Shown: positions 1-7,684, counted from the stretch's first letter. The stretch: DNA of 50,449 nt from Myxococcales bacterium (GCA_012513515.1 JAAZCA010000017.1:1-50449); one strand, 5' to 3'. The notes: a model not told the origin generated them from the letters alone. Program-made: numbers and translations.

Positions 1-64
1 AGGCAATGGTTTTTATTGCTGAGCGGTTACGCAAGGGACGTAATCATAAACTGACAATTGAAAT

Positions 65-97
65 GCCGAGATAGCTCAGCTGGTAGAGCAGCTGATT
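65..97 (+). pseudogene. 5' fragment of tRNA-Thr
   Basis: Identical to the first 33 bases of the intact tRNA-Thr at 231-303 (acceptor 5' strand, D arm, start of the anticodon stem). It then diverges into unrelated sequence, so it cannot fold as a tRNA. If both copies keep a promoter, an aborted transcript could be made here. Confidence 0.85.
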
Positions 98-166
98 TAG
101 GCAGCCCTTATGAAAGCGGCTGCGCATGCAGACGGTTTCGTTAGGGCTGCGAATCCCTGGAGTGCG
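98..166. other. 69-bp spacer with inverted repeats between the two tRNA copies
   Basis: Two nested inverted repeats are visible: GCAGCC (101-106) with GGCTGC (118-123), and GCAGCCCT (101-108) with AGGGCTGC (143-150). A related string (AACCCTTGCGAAAGCGG) occurs at about 405-421, past the intact tRNA. No ORF is seen. It could be a scar or attachment-like remnant; that is inference. Confidence 0.4.
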
Positions 167-230
167 AGGCAATGGTTTTTATTGCTGAGCGGTTACGCAA
201 GGGACGTAATCATAAACTGACAATTGAAAT

Positions 231-303
231 GCCGAGATAGCTCAGCTGGTAGAGCAGCTGATTCGTAATCAGCAGGTCGTCGGTTCGATTCCGATTCTCG
301 GCT
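231..303 (+). tRNA. tRNA-Thr (anticodon CGT)
   Basis: A complete cloverleaf can be drawn: acceptor stem GCCGAGA/TCTCGGC, D arm with AGCTCAGCTGGTAGAGC, anticodon stem GCTGA/TCAGC around loop TTCGTAA (anticodon CGT, reads ACG), and T arm with GGTTCGATTCC. The discriminator base is T and CCA is not encoded. A strong hairpin terminator follows at once, so this is a single-gene transcript. The first 33 bases are duplicated 166 bp upstream. Confidence 0.93.
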
Positions 304-304
304 C

Positions 305-345
305 AAAAAGCTTCGGAACCCTTTTCGGGTTTCGAAGCTTTTTTG
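305..345 (+). terminator. Rho-independent terminator of tRNA-Thr
   Basis: A long hairpin (AAAAAGCTTCGGAACCC / GGGTTTCGAAGCTTTTTT, loop TTTTC) ends in a T run, directly behind the tRNA. Confidence 0.9.
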
Positions 346-530
346 CGTCTTGAAACAGGTGATAAGCGACGACTGGATATAACAGGTTCGACAGAGCAAC
401 CCTTGCGAAAGCGGATGCGAATTGTGCGGCTGGCCTTAAAAGCATAATATCAGGCAGAGCAAAGCTTTTCTCACCCTCGGGACAACTCCACCCTCCCCCC
501 AATTACAGATCAAAAAAAATTTCCGACAAA

Positions 531-556
531 CAACTTGGGGATTTTGGTGCCGATAA
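531..556 (+). promoter_or_regulatory. Sigma-28-like promoter, site 1
   Basis: CAACTT at 531-536 and CCGATAA at 550-556, with 15 bases between CAAC and CCGATAA, behind an A/T-rich tract (511-522). The same pair, with 15- or 17-base spacing, precedes four other genes here (1490, 3830, 47479 and 49675). The -10 half is close to the known FliA element GCCGATAA. It lies 45 bp before the ATG at 601. That the FliA-like factor at 45899-46780 reads it is inference. Confidence 0.65.
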
Positions 557-600
557 CTAAGGCAAGTAAAACGGACCAAAAAACCACAGGAGGATTAAAA

Positions 601-807
601 ATGTCAGAATTTAAAGTAGATGCAAGGGATACCGACAATGCCAACCGGATAATAAAGGCGATGGTAAACGATGGATATGTATCGGCAAAAGCCGTATCCG
701 AACTCACCGGTCTCGATCAGAAAGAGGCTAAAATGCTTGCCGAGAGCATGAACGACGACGGACGAATATCGTCCGACGAGCTCAAGATGATGAAACAATC
801 CAAGTGA
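601..807 (+). CDS. Small EF-hand-like protein, candidate secretion-regulon member
   Basis: A 68-residue acidic protein. The ATG at 601 follows a perfect AGGAGG (588-593) and is preferred over an in-frame start at 535, which would put the sigma-28-like promoter inside the gene. Residues about 51-62 (SMNDDGRISSDE) match an EF-hand Ca2+ loop except for Ser at position 1; the loop resembles DTNRDGRISTEE in the secretion-locus protein at 35707-36774. No signal peptide or membrane segment is seen. Its promoter motif links it to the type III regulon, so a secreted protein, chaperone or Ca2+ sensor are options. No family is recognised with certainty. The frame stays open after the TGA stop into the next ORF. 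Confidence 0.7.
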   Translation: MSEFKVDARDTDNANRIIKAMVNDGYVSAKAVSELTGLDQKEAKMLAESMNDDGRISSDELKMMKQSK

Positions 808-858
808 TCTGAAAGACTGCTCGGCATCTCCAGATCTATAGGCGGATCCGCCTCAGAT

Positions 859-1518
859 ATGTACGAGGCCGCACAGATACTACGACATCTCATGAATATG
901 GATATAGTGCACTGTGAAACCAAAAAACTTGGAAGCAAAAACGCATCATATACTGATACTGATAGGTGCATCTATAGGCGGGTAAGAACAAATCGGGAAG
1001 AAATCAATGCCGCCGGAAAGGAGGCAATAAGCAGGCTGGAGGCCATAGACTTATCGGGGGTAAACATACTCCCCGCCGTAGAGATGATGTTCGAAAATTT
1101 TGCAAGAAGGACATCCCTTCCAGAGCTCAGGATGTTCGCCGAACAGTTCAACTTCGGGCTCTTAAGCGACTCTCAAAAATCCGAATTGTCGACATTCCTG
1201 GCAGAGAAAATCAGACTCGAGAGAGGTAGATTAGAGCCTATTCATACGTACATAGTGGCTACAATCCTAAGCAGCGGGTTGGGAGCCAGCGGCAGAAAAG
1301 CGCTTACGGAAACAAAGCGATCCATTGACCGCATACACAAACAGTTTGTCGACGAGTACGGCAACGAATATCATGATCTCATCAAACAAGTCGACAAACT
1401 CTGCGAGATGGCGGAGTTCAGAAGGAAATTCGATAATCTCAAATCGTATCAATCTGGGAGATACGAGCTGAAAAGGAAGAATAAAAAACTAGCAACCTTA
1501 ATCTTTTCAGACCGATAA
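859..1518 (+). CDS. Hypothetical protein, start uncertain
   Basis: A 219-residue basic, helix-rich protein with no recognised domain. The ATG at 859 has no good ribosome-binding site. The frame is open upstream to the TGA that ends the 68-aa gene (805-807), so it might be translated by coupling or by readthrough. The stop at 1516-1518 lies inside the -10 element of the next sigma-28-like promoter. By position it is co-transcribed with the 601 gene, so a role in the same secreted-protein set is possible. An effector body with a broken upstream fusion is an alternative. Confidence 0.5.
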   Translation: MYEAAQILRHLMNMDIVHCETKKLGSKNASYTDTDRCIYRRVRTNREEINAAGKEAISRLEAIDLSGVNILPAVEMMFENFARRTSLPELRMFAEQFNFGLLSDSQKSELSTFLAEKIRLERGRLEPIHTYIVATILSSGLGASGRKALTETKRSIDRIHKQFVDEYGNEYHDLIKQVDKLCEMAEFRRKFDNLKSYQSGRYELKRKNKKLATLIFSDR

Positions 1519-1765
1519 GTCCGGGCGAGGTTTATTACCCTTATGACGATATATGGAACAGGCGCACCTTTTGGGCTTGCAAGCACCGCCTTCATATTAA
1601 ATGCGGTGCCAGCAACCATCCCACAACCCATATTTTCTCCCGCTCTTGTGTCCATATGCGCCGCCAGGCCAGGGATGCAGAGTTTTTCCACATCACCCAG
1701 TTTTGTCCACCTACCTCGACACGGATTCAAACAGGAGATGCCTCGGCAGGATACCTCCTTCGATA
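1481..1765 (+). repeat. Shared promoter-leader-N-terminus module, copy 1 (copy 2 at 3821-4105)
   Basis: From 1481 (ATAAAAA) through the sigma-28-like promoter, the leader (CCGGGCGAGGTTTAT) and about 74 codons, this stretch aligns without indels with 3821-4105. DNA identity is strongest up to about codon 46 and fades afterwards, while protein similarity goes on to about residue 74 (pattern LP..GF..E..R). Beyond that the two proteins are unrelated. Shuffling of 5' modules onto new bodies is known for type III effectors (terminal reassortment); applying it here is inference. Confidence 0.85.
1490..1518 (+). promoter_or_regulatory. Sigma-28-like promoter, site 2
   Basis: TAGCAAC at 1490-1496, 15-base spacer, CCGATAA at 1512-1518, after an ATAAAAA tract. 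It is 24 bp upstream of the ATG at 1543. It aligns without a gap with site 3 (3830-3858), as part of a block shared by the two genes at an offset of 2340 bp. Confidence 0.7.
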
Positions 1766-3639
1766 TAGCCAAGTTCGGACTGTACAATTCAGTGCTATTA
1801 AAGGGAAAAAAATCGGGCAAGGCCGGTACCCTCTGTGGAAAGAGAGCCCCCCGAGGCAAGATGGAGGAACTACCGAAAAAACAGTCCGATATATATCCCT
1901 TCCCTGTAAATCCAGATGGCTATACATTGCTCTATGCTGGCATCCCCATTCAGGCGATAACCGACGCCGTAGGCACCATGATAAGAGGCATAAGAAATGT
2001 ATTAGGTAATCGCAAAACCGTGTCGTCCGAATCCGCCGAGCAGATCGTTATTTTTTCCTCTGATAGTTTCAGCGCCGCTAGTGAAAAGAAGAGAATGATG
2101 GATCGGGAAAAACCCGAAAATATCTATCTACTAACAGAGTCAATAAGCAAAGATGGTAATCGCACCTTCATAGTTACCGAATTAAAGTTGGACGAATCCC
2201 TATTTTCCCCCCTAAAGGGCGCCATAAAGGATAAGGATGTCTTAGAGAGATTTTCCAAATATACAAAAGAGTGGCTGGAATTCATCATCGCCCATCGCAA
2301 CAGGTTGCAATTTTACAGGAACGAACTCGAAAGTCTGGTGCGGATAAGACAAACATTCCTCGATCTTGACGATGCCTTTCAGAAAGAGGCGATAGGCCTC
2401 ATGGAAGAAATTGAACCATCCGAGTATATAGACAACCCCACCATCAAAAATCCGCTAAAATCCGCTCCGCCTTCGAACATTTGCACATGCCTCAGAAATT
2501 TTGTCATGATGCGCAGGGCACTTCAGGAGAGAGGAGTGGCCGCAACATACGAAGAGGTGAGGTTCTTGGTGCTTGATAGAGCCTTCAATGACATTGTAGT
2601 CGCTTCCAGGGAATTTTTTGGAACCATGGAGATCGGAACGACGACTGAAGCTGCTCTTTTCAGAAGCAGATTGGTCAGGAAGTGGTTCGGATTTGACATC
2701 CCATCACACAATCTTGTCTATATGCCTAGCGCCATTGGTTTTATGGAATTCGGTGATGGCGCGCAGGTAAGGCTTGAGTTCGGAAAATACGAAGGAGCTG
2801 CGGGCTTGCAGTTTACCCTACATTCCACGAACAAGGAAGGGATGAAAGTGCCCCTCGCGACCATAGGGTTTCACGAAACTGATAACGAGATAACAATCAA
2901 TCGGTATCAGGGACATAAGAATAGAAGTAGTGAGATGAGGGAATTCAGGCGTTATTCCGGAGGAGTTGCGCCCCTGCCATGGCTGGCAAATGCGGTCGGC
3001 AGACTCCTCCTCGGCAAGGCCTTGCGCAGCGGCAAAGCGCTTAAGTGGATAAGTGGCGAGTATGTAAGGATGGCATATCCACATAGCGGCATAAACTCGG
3101 AAGATATCAATAGCTATTTTATGACCTTACAGGACGCGAGGGATTACCTAAGCGGTGAAGGCAAATACATGCGGGTTCCTGCGGATGATTTCGAAAGCAC
3201 GATGGGGACTATAAAAAAATACAACGATACCGCAACGGCGCTTGGCTTTGTAAGAACTATGGATGACAAAGATCCTTCACCATGGTTTGTCTTCGACACT
3301 TCAAAACCGGATATCTTCGGAGCTGGGATCGCAAAGGGAAAGGGAATCAACCCAAAAAAGTTTGAACGCTCGATAAAAGATTTTGATGAAGCCCTCGGCA
3401 CCGTAAGTATTCCGGTAATGGCGCAGGGCAAAGATTTCAACCCCTATTGGATCTTCAATAATGCGCCAGCGGATCTATGGTCTTCGGAAAACAACCCTTT
3501 TGTCAGAGATTACGCGCCATACCGCACGGAAAACAGCGCAGATCCAAGAAGATCAGAATTTTTTGAAACGCAGGAGGTTCCAAGCCCGGCATCGACAGGA
3601 GATACCAAGCTTGGAGATGGCAAAGAAGCAGAGAGCTGA
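1543..3639 (+). CDS. Large putative type III effector with shared N-terminal module
   Basis: A 698-residue protein of unknown function. Residues 1-74 share a module (starting MTIYGTGAPFGLASTAFI) with the SET protein at 3883-4722; it is rich in Ser, Thr, Ala and Pro, as type III signals often are. A hydrophobic stretch lies near 130-150. Residues about 410-520 (I-T-I-N-R-Y-Q-G, then a G-K-A-L-R-S-G helix) faintly recall VirK/YbjX (DUF535) or GNAT-like folds, but this is weak. The ATG is set by the alignment with the second copy; the nearest Shine-Dalgarno-like string is GCGAGG, rather far upstream. It has its own sigma-28-like promoter. Delivery into a host or prey cell is inferred from context only. 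Confidence 0.65.
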   Translation: MTIYGTGAPFGLASTAFILNAVPATIPQPIFSPALVSICAARPGMQSFSTSPSFVHLPRHGFKQEMPRQDTSFDIAKFGLYNSVLLKGKKSGKAGTLCGKRAPRGKMEELPKKQSDIYPFPVNPDGYTLLYAGIPIQAITDAVGTMIRGIRNVLGNRKTVSSESAEQIVIFSSDSFSAASEKKRMMDREKPENIYLLTESISKDGNRTFIVTELKLDESLFSPLKGAIKDKDVLERFSKYTKEWLEFIIAHRNRLQFYRNELESLVRIRQTFLDLDDAFQKEAIGLMEEIEPSEYIDNPTIKNPLKSAPPSNICTCLRNFVMMRRALQERGVAATYEEVRFLVLDRAFNDIVVASREFFGTMEIGTTTEAALFRSRLVRKWFGFDIPSHNLVYMPSAIGFMEFGDGAQVRLEFGKYEGAAGLQFTLHSTNKEGMKVPLATIGFHETDNEITINRYQGHKNRSSEMREFRRYSGGVAPLPWLANAVGRLLLGKALRSGKALKWISGEYVRMAYPHSGINSEDINSYFMTLQDARDYLSGEGKYMRVPADDFESTMGTIKKYNDTATALGFVRTMDDKDPSPWFVFDTSKPDIFGAGIAKGKGINPKKFERSIKDFDEALGTVSIPVMAQGKDFNPYWIFNNAPADLWSSENNPFVRDYAPYRTENSADPRRSEFFETQEVPSPASTGDTKLGDGKEAES

Positions 3640-3716
3640 CTATCGGCCGAGGCGACAATGTCAAGGTGAACACAGGTGACAATAAGACGAGCATTTCGAG
3701 GAAACACCTGGGTTAA
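3612..3716 (+). other. Possible frameshifted FHA-like tail
   Basis: In another frame across the end of the 698-aa gene, the DNA reads ...LTIGRGDNVKV, then SISRKHLG and a stop. This resembles the start of an FHA domain (IGRG, then SRKH). It could be the remnant of a C-terminal FHA domain lost by a frameshift, or chance. Confidence 0.2.
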
Positions 3717-3829
3717 AAAACGTTGCGCATATCAATCCGAATAGAATTCTTGACACAAGAACACTGAAAGCACAGAAGCTGCAGCCGGTTTAAACATCGA
3801 TTTGCTGTCGGCGACACATAATAAAAAGC

Positions 3830-3858
3830 TAGCAACTTAAAATCCTCCTGGTCGATAA
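3830..3858 (+). promoter_or_regulatory. Sigma-28-like promoter, site 3
   Basis: TAGCAACTT at 3830-3838, 15-base gap between TAGCAAC and TCGATAA (3852-3858), preceded by ATAAAAA. It is 24 bp before the ATG at 3883, the same geometry as site 2. Confidence 0.65.
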
Positions 3859-3882
3859 AACCGGGCGAGGTTTATCAGCCTT

Positions 3883-4722
3883 ATGACGATACATGGAACA
3901 GGCGCACCTTTCGGACTTGCAAGCACCGCCTTCATCTCAAATGCGGTGGTGGCAACTATTCCACCGTCCATACTGTCGTCCGCCCTTCTGGCGGCAAGCG
4001 CGGACAGGGCAGGGATGCGGAGTTTCTTCGCTTCGATGGGACTTACATATCTCCCGGAACTGGGATTCATAAATGAAGATTTCCGCAAAGAGGCTGCCAC
4101 CTTCAGTAAAAAGTGTTTGGCAGCAACCGACAAGGTATCTCTCTGCAGTGCTCACAGCAAAGACAATGATGCGCGTGAATTTCTAAAAGCCATGAGCACG
4201 GGATCTAAAACTCTTCGCTATGCCATGTCAGAAAAAATTGGAATCGCCAGAATAAACGAATCGATCGGCCTCGGCTGTTTTGCACTTTCGAAGATCGAAA
4301 AAGATGAGCTCATCGGGGAATATACCGGATACATATCGGAAGTAAGCCTTCTGTCAGGAACAAACGCCTACTGCATGCTCTTCAACCCATGGATCGAGTT
4401 AGTAAATCATTTTACACGAAAATTTTTACCCACGCTCGTTGTCGATGCGGAGGGGGGCGGAAATGAAACCAGATTCATCAACCACGCCGCATCTGGACTG
4501 ATGATATCCGACAGCGGACTCAGCGTCGAAAATGTGGAGCTTTCCACAGCTTTTTCCGCTGGGCTTTTTCACACGCTATTGCACGCCACGCGGGACATAT
4601 ACGAGGGTGAAGAATTGAGATTCGATTATGGTCCGTCCTACTGGGACAAACAGATGAAGAAAAACGATTTCACCGCATATCGGCTTTGCAAAGATGGCGT
4701 ATGCGAAATCGCGGCATTTTAG
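3883..4722 (+). CDS. SET-domain lysine methyltransferase, putative type III effector
   Basis: 279 residues. Residues 1-74 are the module shared with the 698-aa protein. From about residue 115 a SET fold can be followed: GLGCFAL, then IGEYTGY, then NETRFINHAA near 194-203 (R197, N200, H201 of the RFINH motif), and a closing EGEELRFDYG with F247, D248, Y249 and G250. SET enzymes transfer a methyl group from S-adenosylmethionine to protein lysine. Bacterial examples such as Chlamydia NUE and Legionella RomA act on host chromatin. The usual Ser-Cys after RFINH is Ala-Ala here. It has its own sigma-28-like promoter and converges on the sensor gene with only 3 bp between them. Domain call firm; effector role inferred. 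Confidence 0.8.
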   Translation: MTIHGTGAPFGLASTAFISNAVVATIPPSILSSALLAASADRAGMRSFFASMGLTYLPELGFINEDFRKEAATFSKKCLAATDKVSLCSAHSKDNDAREFLKAMSTGSKTLRYAMSEKIGIARINESIGLGCFALSKIEKDELIGEYTGYISEVSLLSGTNAYCMLFNPWIELVNHFTRKFLPTLVVDAEGGGNETRFINHAASGLMISDSGLSVENVELSTAFSAGLFHTLLHATRDIYEGEELRFDYGPSYWDKQMKKNDFTAYRLCKDGVCEIAAF

Positions 4723-4725
4723 AAG

Positions 4726-6189
4726 TCATAAAACACGCACTACGACCATGCGTTCCCTGATCGCATTTCTCTCATCATAGTTGGCCATAAGCGAGCATTC
4801 CAGTTTCTCCTCCTCCGCCGTGGTGCCCTTCCTGATCAGCGAGAAATGCGCGCGCTCGTTGCACTGGTTCTGTAGTTCTGAAGGGTTTATGCTACTCTCG
4901 AATTCATTCTCAACGAACTCGATGAAGTGATCCCCGACCGACATGCCGAGCGACTTCTTTGCGACTGCGTTAAGCCTTATCACCTTCCAGGCGGGGCTGA
5001 GAAGAATTACCCCGTCGAGCATCCCATCGAGAACGTTTTCGAGTTCCTTCTTTTCAGCGGAAAGATCGTCGAGCATATTTGAAAGAGATTCCTTCATATC
5101 CTCGAACGACCCCTTGAGAAGTACGATCTCATCTCCGGTAGAAACATTCTTTACACGAGAGCCAAGGCGAGATGCTGCGAAACGCCTTACATCAACGGCA
5201 AGCTCCGATATCGGCTCGCTTATTCTCGATGAAATGAGATAGACAACTATGAATATCGCAACCATCCCAGCAATGGATATGAAAAAGATCCGAAGCTTCT
5301 GCCTGTAGAGCGGTTCCAAAAGATCATCCTCCGGAAAAACAATCGCGAGGGACCAACCGGTCTTGGAAATCGGGCCGAAAGTAAACCAAGACTGTTTATT
5401 GTTCATGCTGTCGAAAAGAGAGATGAATCCGGTCTCGCCCGCCAGCATCTTCTTTCCGAGAGCCCGCAGTTCTTCATTTCCAAATTCGCTTGCCGCATCG
5501 AATATGCTGAGTTTGAGTTTCCATTCCTTTCTGCGCATTGAAAGGAAGGTCCCCTTCTTGCTGAGTAAAAAGGCGTAACCGTGCCTGCCGACGCGCAGCA
5601 GATCTACCGTGTCTGTCAGATCGCTGAGGGCCACATCTGCAGTGGTAACGCCCGCAAATTTTCCGCCGATATCGAAGGGGAAGGAATAGGTCGTCATCGC
5701 AGCATTCCCCCCGCCAACATCCAGATATGGTTCGCTCCACAGAGGTTTACCGGTGAGCCTGGGGGTAGCAAACCATTCCCATTTTGGATAATCGTACGCC
5801 GGACGGGAAAGATCCCTGTACAGAATATCTCCGCCGGATCTATAGTAATACGGAGCTCTCAAGCTCCCCTGCTGCGGTTCAAAAGAAATCGTAGAACCAT
5901 AGACTATCGGATTGTCGTCGAGAAAGTATTTGATCAGGTTTTCAAGCTGTTCGTCAGTGCCTACCCCGAAGGACTGGATGGCAAGGGCAAGCCCCTTTGC
6001 CTCTTTCTCAACCGATTCAAGCTCAGAATCTATCGTCAATATATGCTTCTCAAGAAGGGTCATGGCACCCTTCTTTATCTCGGCTTCCAAATTCTTTCTG
6101 TCCGATGAAAAGCTGGCCCAGGTGAGAAGCATAAAGACGACGAAGACCGCGGATAATATGAAAATCGTGAGTTTGGCCCTAATGCTCAT
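4726..6189 (-). CDS. Cache-HAMP-PAS membrane sensor lacking an output domain
   Basis: 487 residues. A membrane segment at about 8-28, a periplasmic double Cache-type ligand domain (about 35-300, with WFATPRLTGKPLWSEPY), a second membrane segment (about 303-323), a HAMP domain (about 325-375), a short coiled coil and a PAS-like domain (about 385-487). Such proteins normally go on into a histidine kinase, GGDEF or SpoIIE phosphatase. This one stops at MVVVRVL, where a PAS core usually leads into the output domain, so it looks cut off; its end lies 3 bp from the SET gene. The ATG has a good GGGAGGG site. A partner output protein in trans is the alternative. The ligand is not predictable. Confidence 0.8.
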   Translation of the reverse strand: MSIRAKLTIFILSAVFVVFMLLTWASFSSDRKNLEAEIKKGAMTLLEKHILTIDSELESVEKEAKGLALAIQSFGVGTDEQLENLIKYFLDDNPIVYGSTISFEPQQGSLRAPYYYRSGGDILYRDLSRPAYDYPKWEWFATPRLTGKPLWSEPYLDVGGGNAAMTTYSFPFDIGGKFAGVTTADVALSDLTDTVDLLRVGRHGYAFLLSKKGTFLSMRRKEWKLKLSIFDAASEFGNEELRALGKKMLAGETGFISLFDSMNNKQSWFTFGPISKTGWSLAIVFPEDDLLEPLYRQKLRIFFISIAGMVAIFIVVYLISSRISEPISELAVDVRRFAASRLGSRVKNVSTGDEIVLLKGSFEDMKESLSNMLDDLSAEKKELENVLDGMLDGVILLSPAWKVIRLNAVAKKSLGMSVGDHFIEFVENEFESSINPSELQNQCNERAHFSLIRKGTTAEEEKLECSLMANYDERNAIRERMVVVRVL

Positions 6190-6295
6190 CTGAACCCTCC
6201 CTGATATTCATGAGAGATATCTTTTATCAGAGAAAATTCATTAAAAAAAGTTCAATCGGCGGAAAAAACCAAAATCAGGGAATGAATAATTATTG

Positions 6296-6331
6296 CAAAA
6301 AGGGGGAGACGCCCGAACGACATCTCCCCCC
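6296..6331 (-). terminator. Terminator of the MFS gene
   Basis: Hairpin GGGGGAGA (6302-6309) / TCTCCCCC (6323-6330). On the minus strand it follows the MFS gene and is followed by a T run. Confidence 0.8.
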
Positions 6332-6355
6332 GCATCAGTCGATATGGAAATACAA

Positions 6356-7684
6356 TCAAAGCTCTGCTGCAGCCACCCTCTTGTTGTAACGCCTGAGAGA
6401 CTGGAGCACGACCGCCGCTACGAACATGAATACCCCACCCAGCAGAACGACGGCCATCTCGTTGTTTCCCAGGAAGGTCTTCATGATCCTGCCGAGGGTA
6501 AGCGCTGCAAGTATCTGCGGAATGACTATGAAGAAGTTAAATATGCCCATGTAGATGCCATATTTTTGCGGCGGGATTAAAGATACTAGAATAGTGTAGG
6601 GCATCGCCAGCGTAGTGGCCCATGCGAAACCCACTCCAATCATCGCTATATAAAGATAGAACGGATCGCTGATGAAATAAATGGAAAGCAAACCTATCCC
6701 CGCTGCAACAAGGCCGAATGTGTGAACGCCGACGGCTGTGATCTTCTTCACAAGATACGGCATCAAAAAGGCGAACGCCGTGGCAACCACCTGATATGCC
6801 ACCATGGTATCGCTGGCGAAGGAAACCCCTTTTTCGTAAAGTTCGCTGCCGATTTCAGCAGCACCAAATATATATTTCGCCACCGACACCGAATAGAACA
6901 TCCACATGCAGAAAAAACCCAGCCATGTGAAGAACTGCACCCCCGAAAGCTTTCTCATCAGCGGCGGCATCTCTTTCAAACTGACGAAAAGTTCTCTAAA
7001 AAAAGATTTGAACTCCGCCCCTATCCCCTTCGACTTTCCCTTCATCTTCAGAAATGCCTCCATATCCTCAGGAGGATATTCCTTCGTTGAAATCACGGTG
7101 ATAATTATCGTGGCCAGGAATATTATTCCCGTTATGTAAAACTGAAGCTGAAGCGAGGAGCTCGCCACGATGCTTAGAGAGGGAAATATTTCAAGCCAGT
7201 CCCTCGCCGCGACCCAGAAACCCACCCCTCCGCCAATACCGATGAGTATGGTCTGTATCGAGTAACCCGTCGCGACCTGTTCCTCCGGAAGGATGTCCGC
7301 CACGAAAGCGCGAAAGGGCTGCATGCAGAAATCTATCGCAAAGCTGAGAAGCCAGAAGTTGAGAACTGCGGTCCAAAGAAAGGTGGTATTTGGCATTATA
7401 AAAAGCGCCAACACCGAAAGTATCGTGCCGAAAAGTATATATGGTCTTCTCCTGCCAAGCGCCCCCCACGTCCTGTCGCTCATGTAACCAACCACGGGCT
7501 GAACTATGAAACCTGTAAGCGGAGCAGCAAGCCAGTACCAAGGGATCTCATTTGCCAGCGCGCCGAGCTTTTCAAATATCGGGGTTACCCTGGCAAACTG
7601 GATGGAAAAACCTCCCTGGATTCCAAAAAACCCAAGGCTTAACAGGACTATCCGCAGTATCGAAACTCTTTTCTTCTGTATCAT
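6356..7684 (-). CDS. MFS sugar transporter, GPH/SLC45 (sucrose-maltose) type
   Basis: 442 residues with about 12 hydrophobic segments. The loop after the second segment carries the family signature DRTWGALGRRRPYI, typical of the plant sucrose / SLC45 / GPH-type proton-sugar symporters. It would import a disaccharide or glucoside by proton symport across the inner membrane. It starts at an ATG with a GGAGGAAACC site and ends before a strong hairpin; no sugar-degrading gene lies next to it, so the substrate is open. The gene stands alone between a sensor gene and a repeat-rich spacer. Confidence 0.85.
   Translation of the reverse strand: MIQKKRVSILRIVLLSLGFFGIQGGFSIQFARVTPIFEKLGALANEIPWYWLAAPLTGFIVQPVVGYMSDRTWGALGRRRPYILFGTILSVLALFIMPNTTFLWTAVLNFWLLSFAIDFCMQPFRAFVADILPEEQVATGYSIQTILIGIGGGVGFWVAARDWLEIFPSLSIVASSSLQLQFYITGIIFLATIIITVISTKEYPPEDMEAFLKMKGKSKGIGAEFKSFFRELFVSLKEMPPLMRKLSGVQFFTWLGFFCMWMFYSVSVAKYIFGAAEIGSELYEKGVSFASDTMVAYQVVATAFAFLMPYLVKKITAVGVHTFGLVAAGIGLLSIYFISDPFYLYIAMIGVGFAWATTLAMPYTILVSLIPPQKYGIYMGIFNFFIVIPQILAALTLGRIMKTFLGNNEMAVVLLGGVFMFVAAVVLQSLRRYNKRVAAAEL

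Larger units (their letters stand above)
1..263 (+). repeat. 97-bp direct repeat carrying the 5' part of a tRNA-Thr gene
   Basis: Bases 1-97 recur without visible change at 167-263 (offset 166). Each copy has about 64 bp of upstream sequence and the first 33 bases of the tRNA-Thr gene. The first copy breaks off inside the anticodon stem, after the shared GCTGATT; only the second continues into a complete tRNA. The left edge may start before the window. This is seen directly. Whether it arose by tandem duplication, recombination or element excision is inference. Confidence 0.9.

Noticed and set aside
1449-1859. Minus-strand ORF over the shared module (and its twin at 3837-4133), both conserved between copies
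   Set aside because: Wobble positions of both strands coincide here, so conservation cannot tell them apart, but the plus frame continues into a real SET domain and follows the promoter and leader; the minus frames have no domain or start signal.
5581-6108. Plus-strand ORF of 175 codons inside the sensor gene
   Set aside because: Shadow of the Cache-domain coding strand; no start signal or domain.
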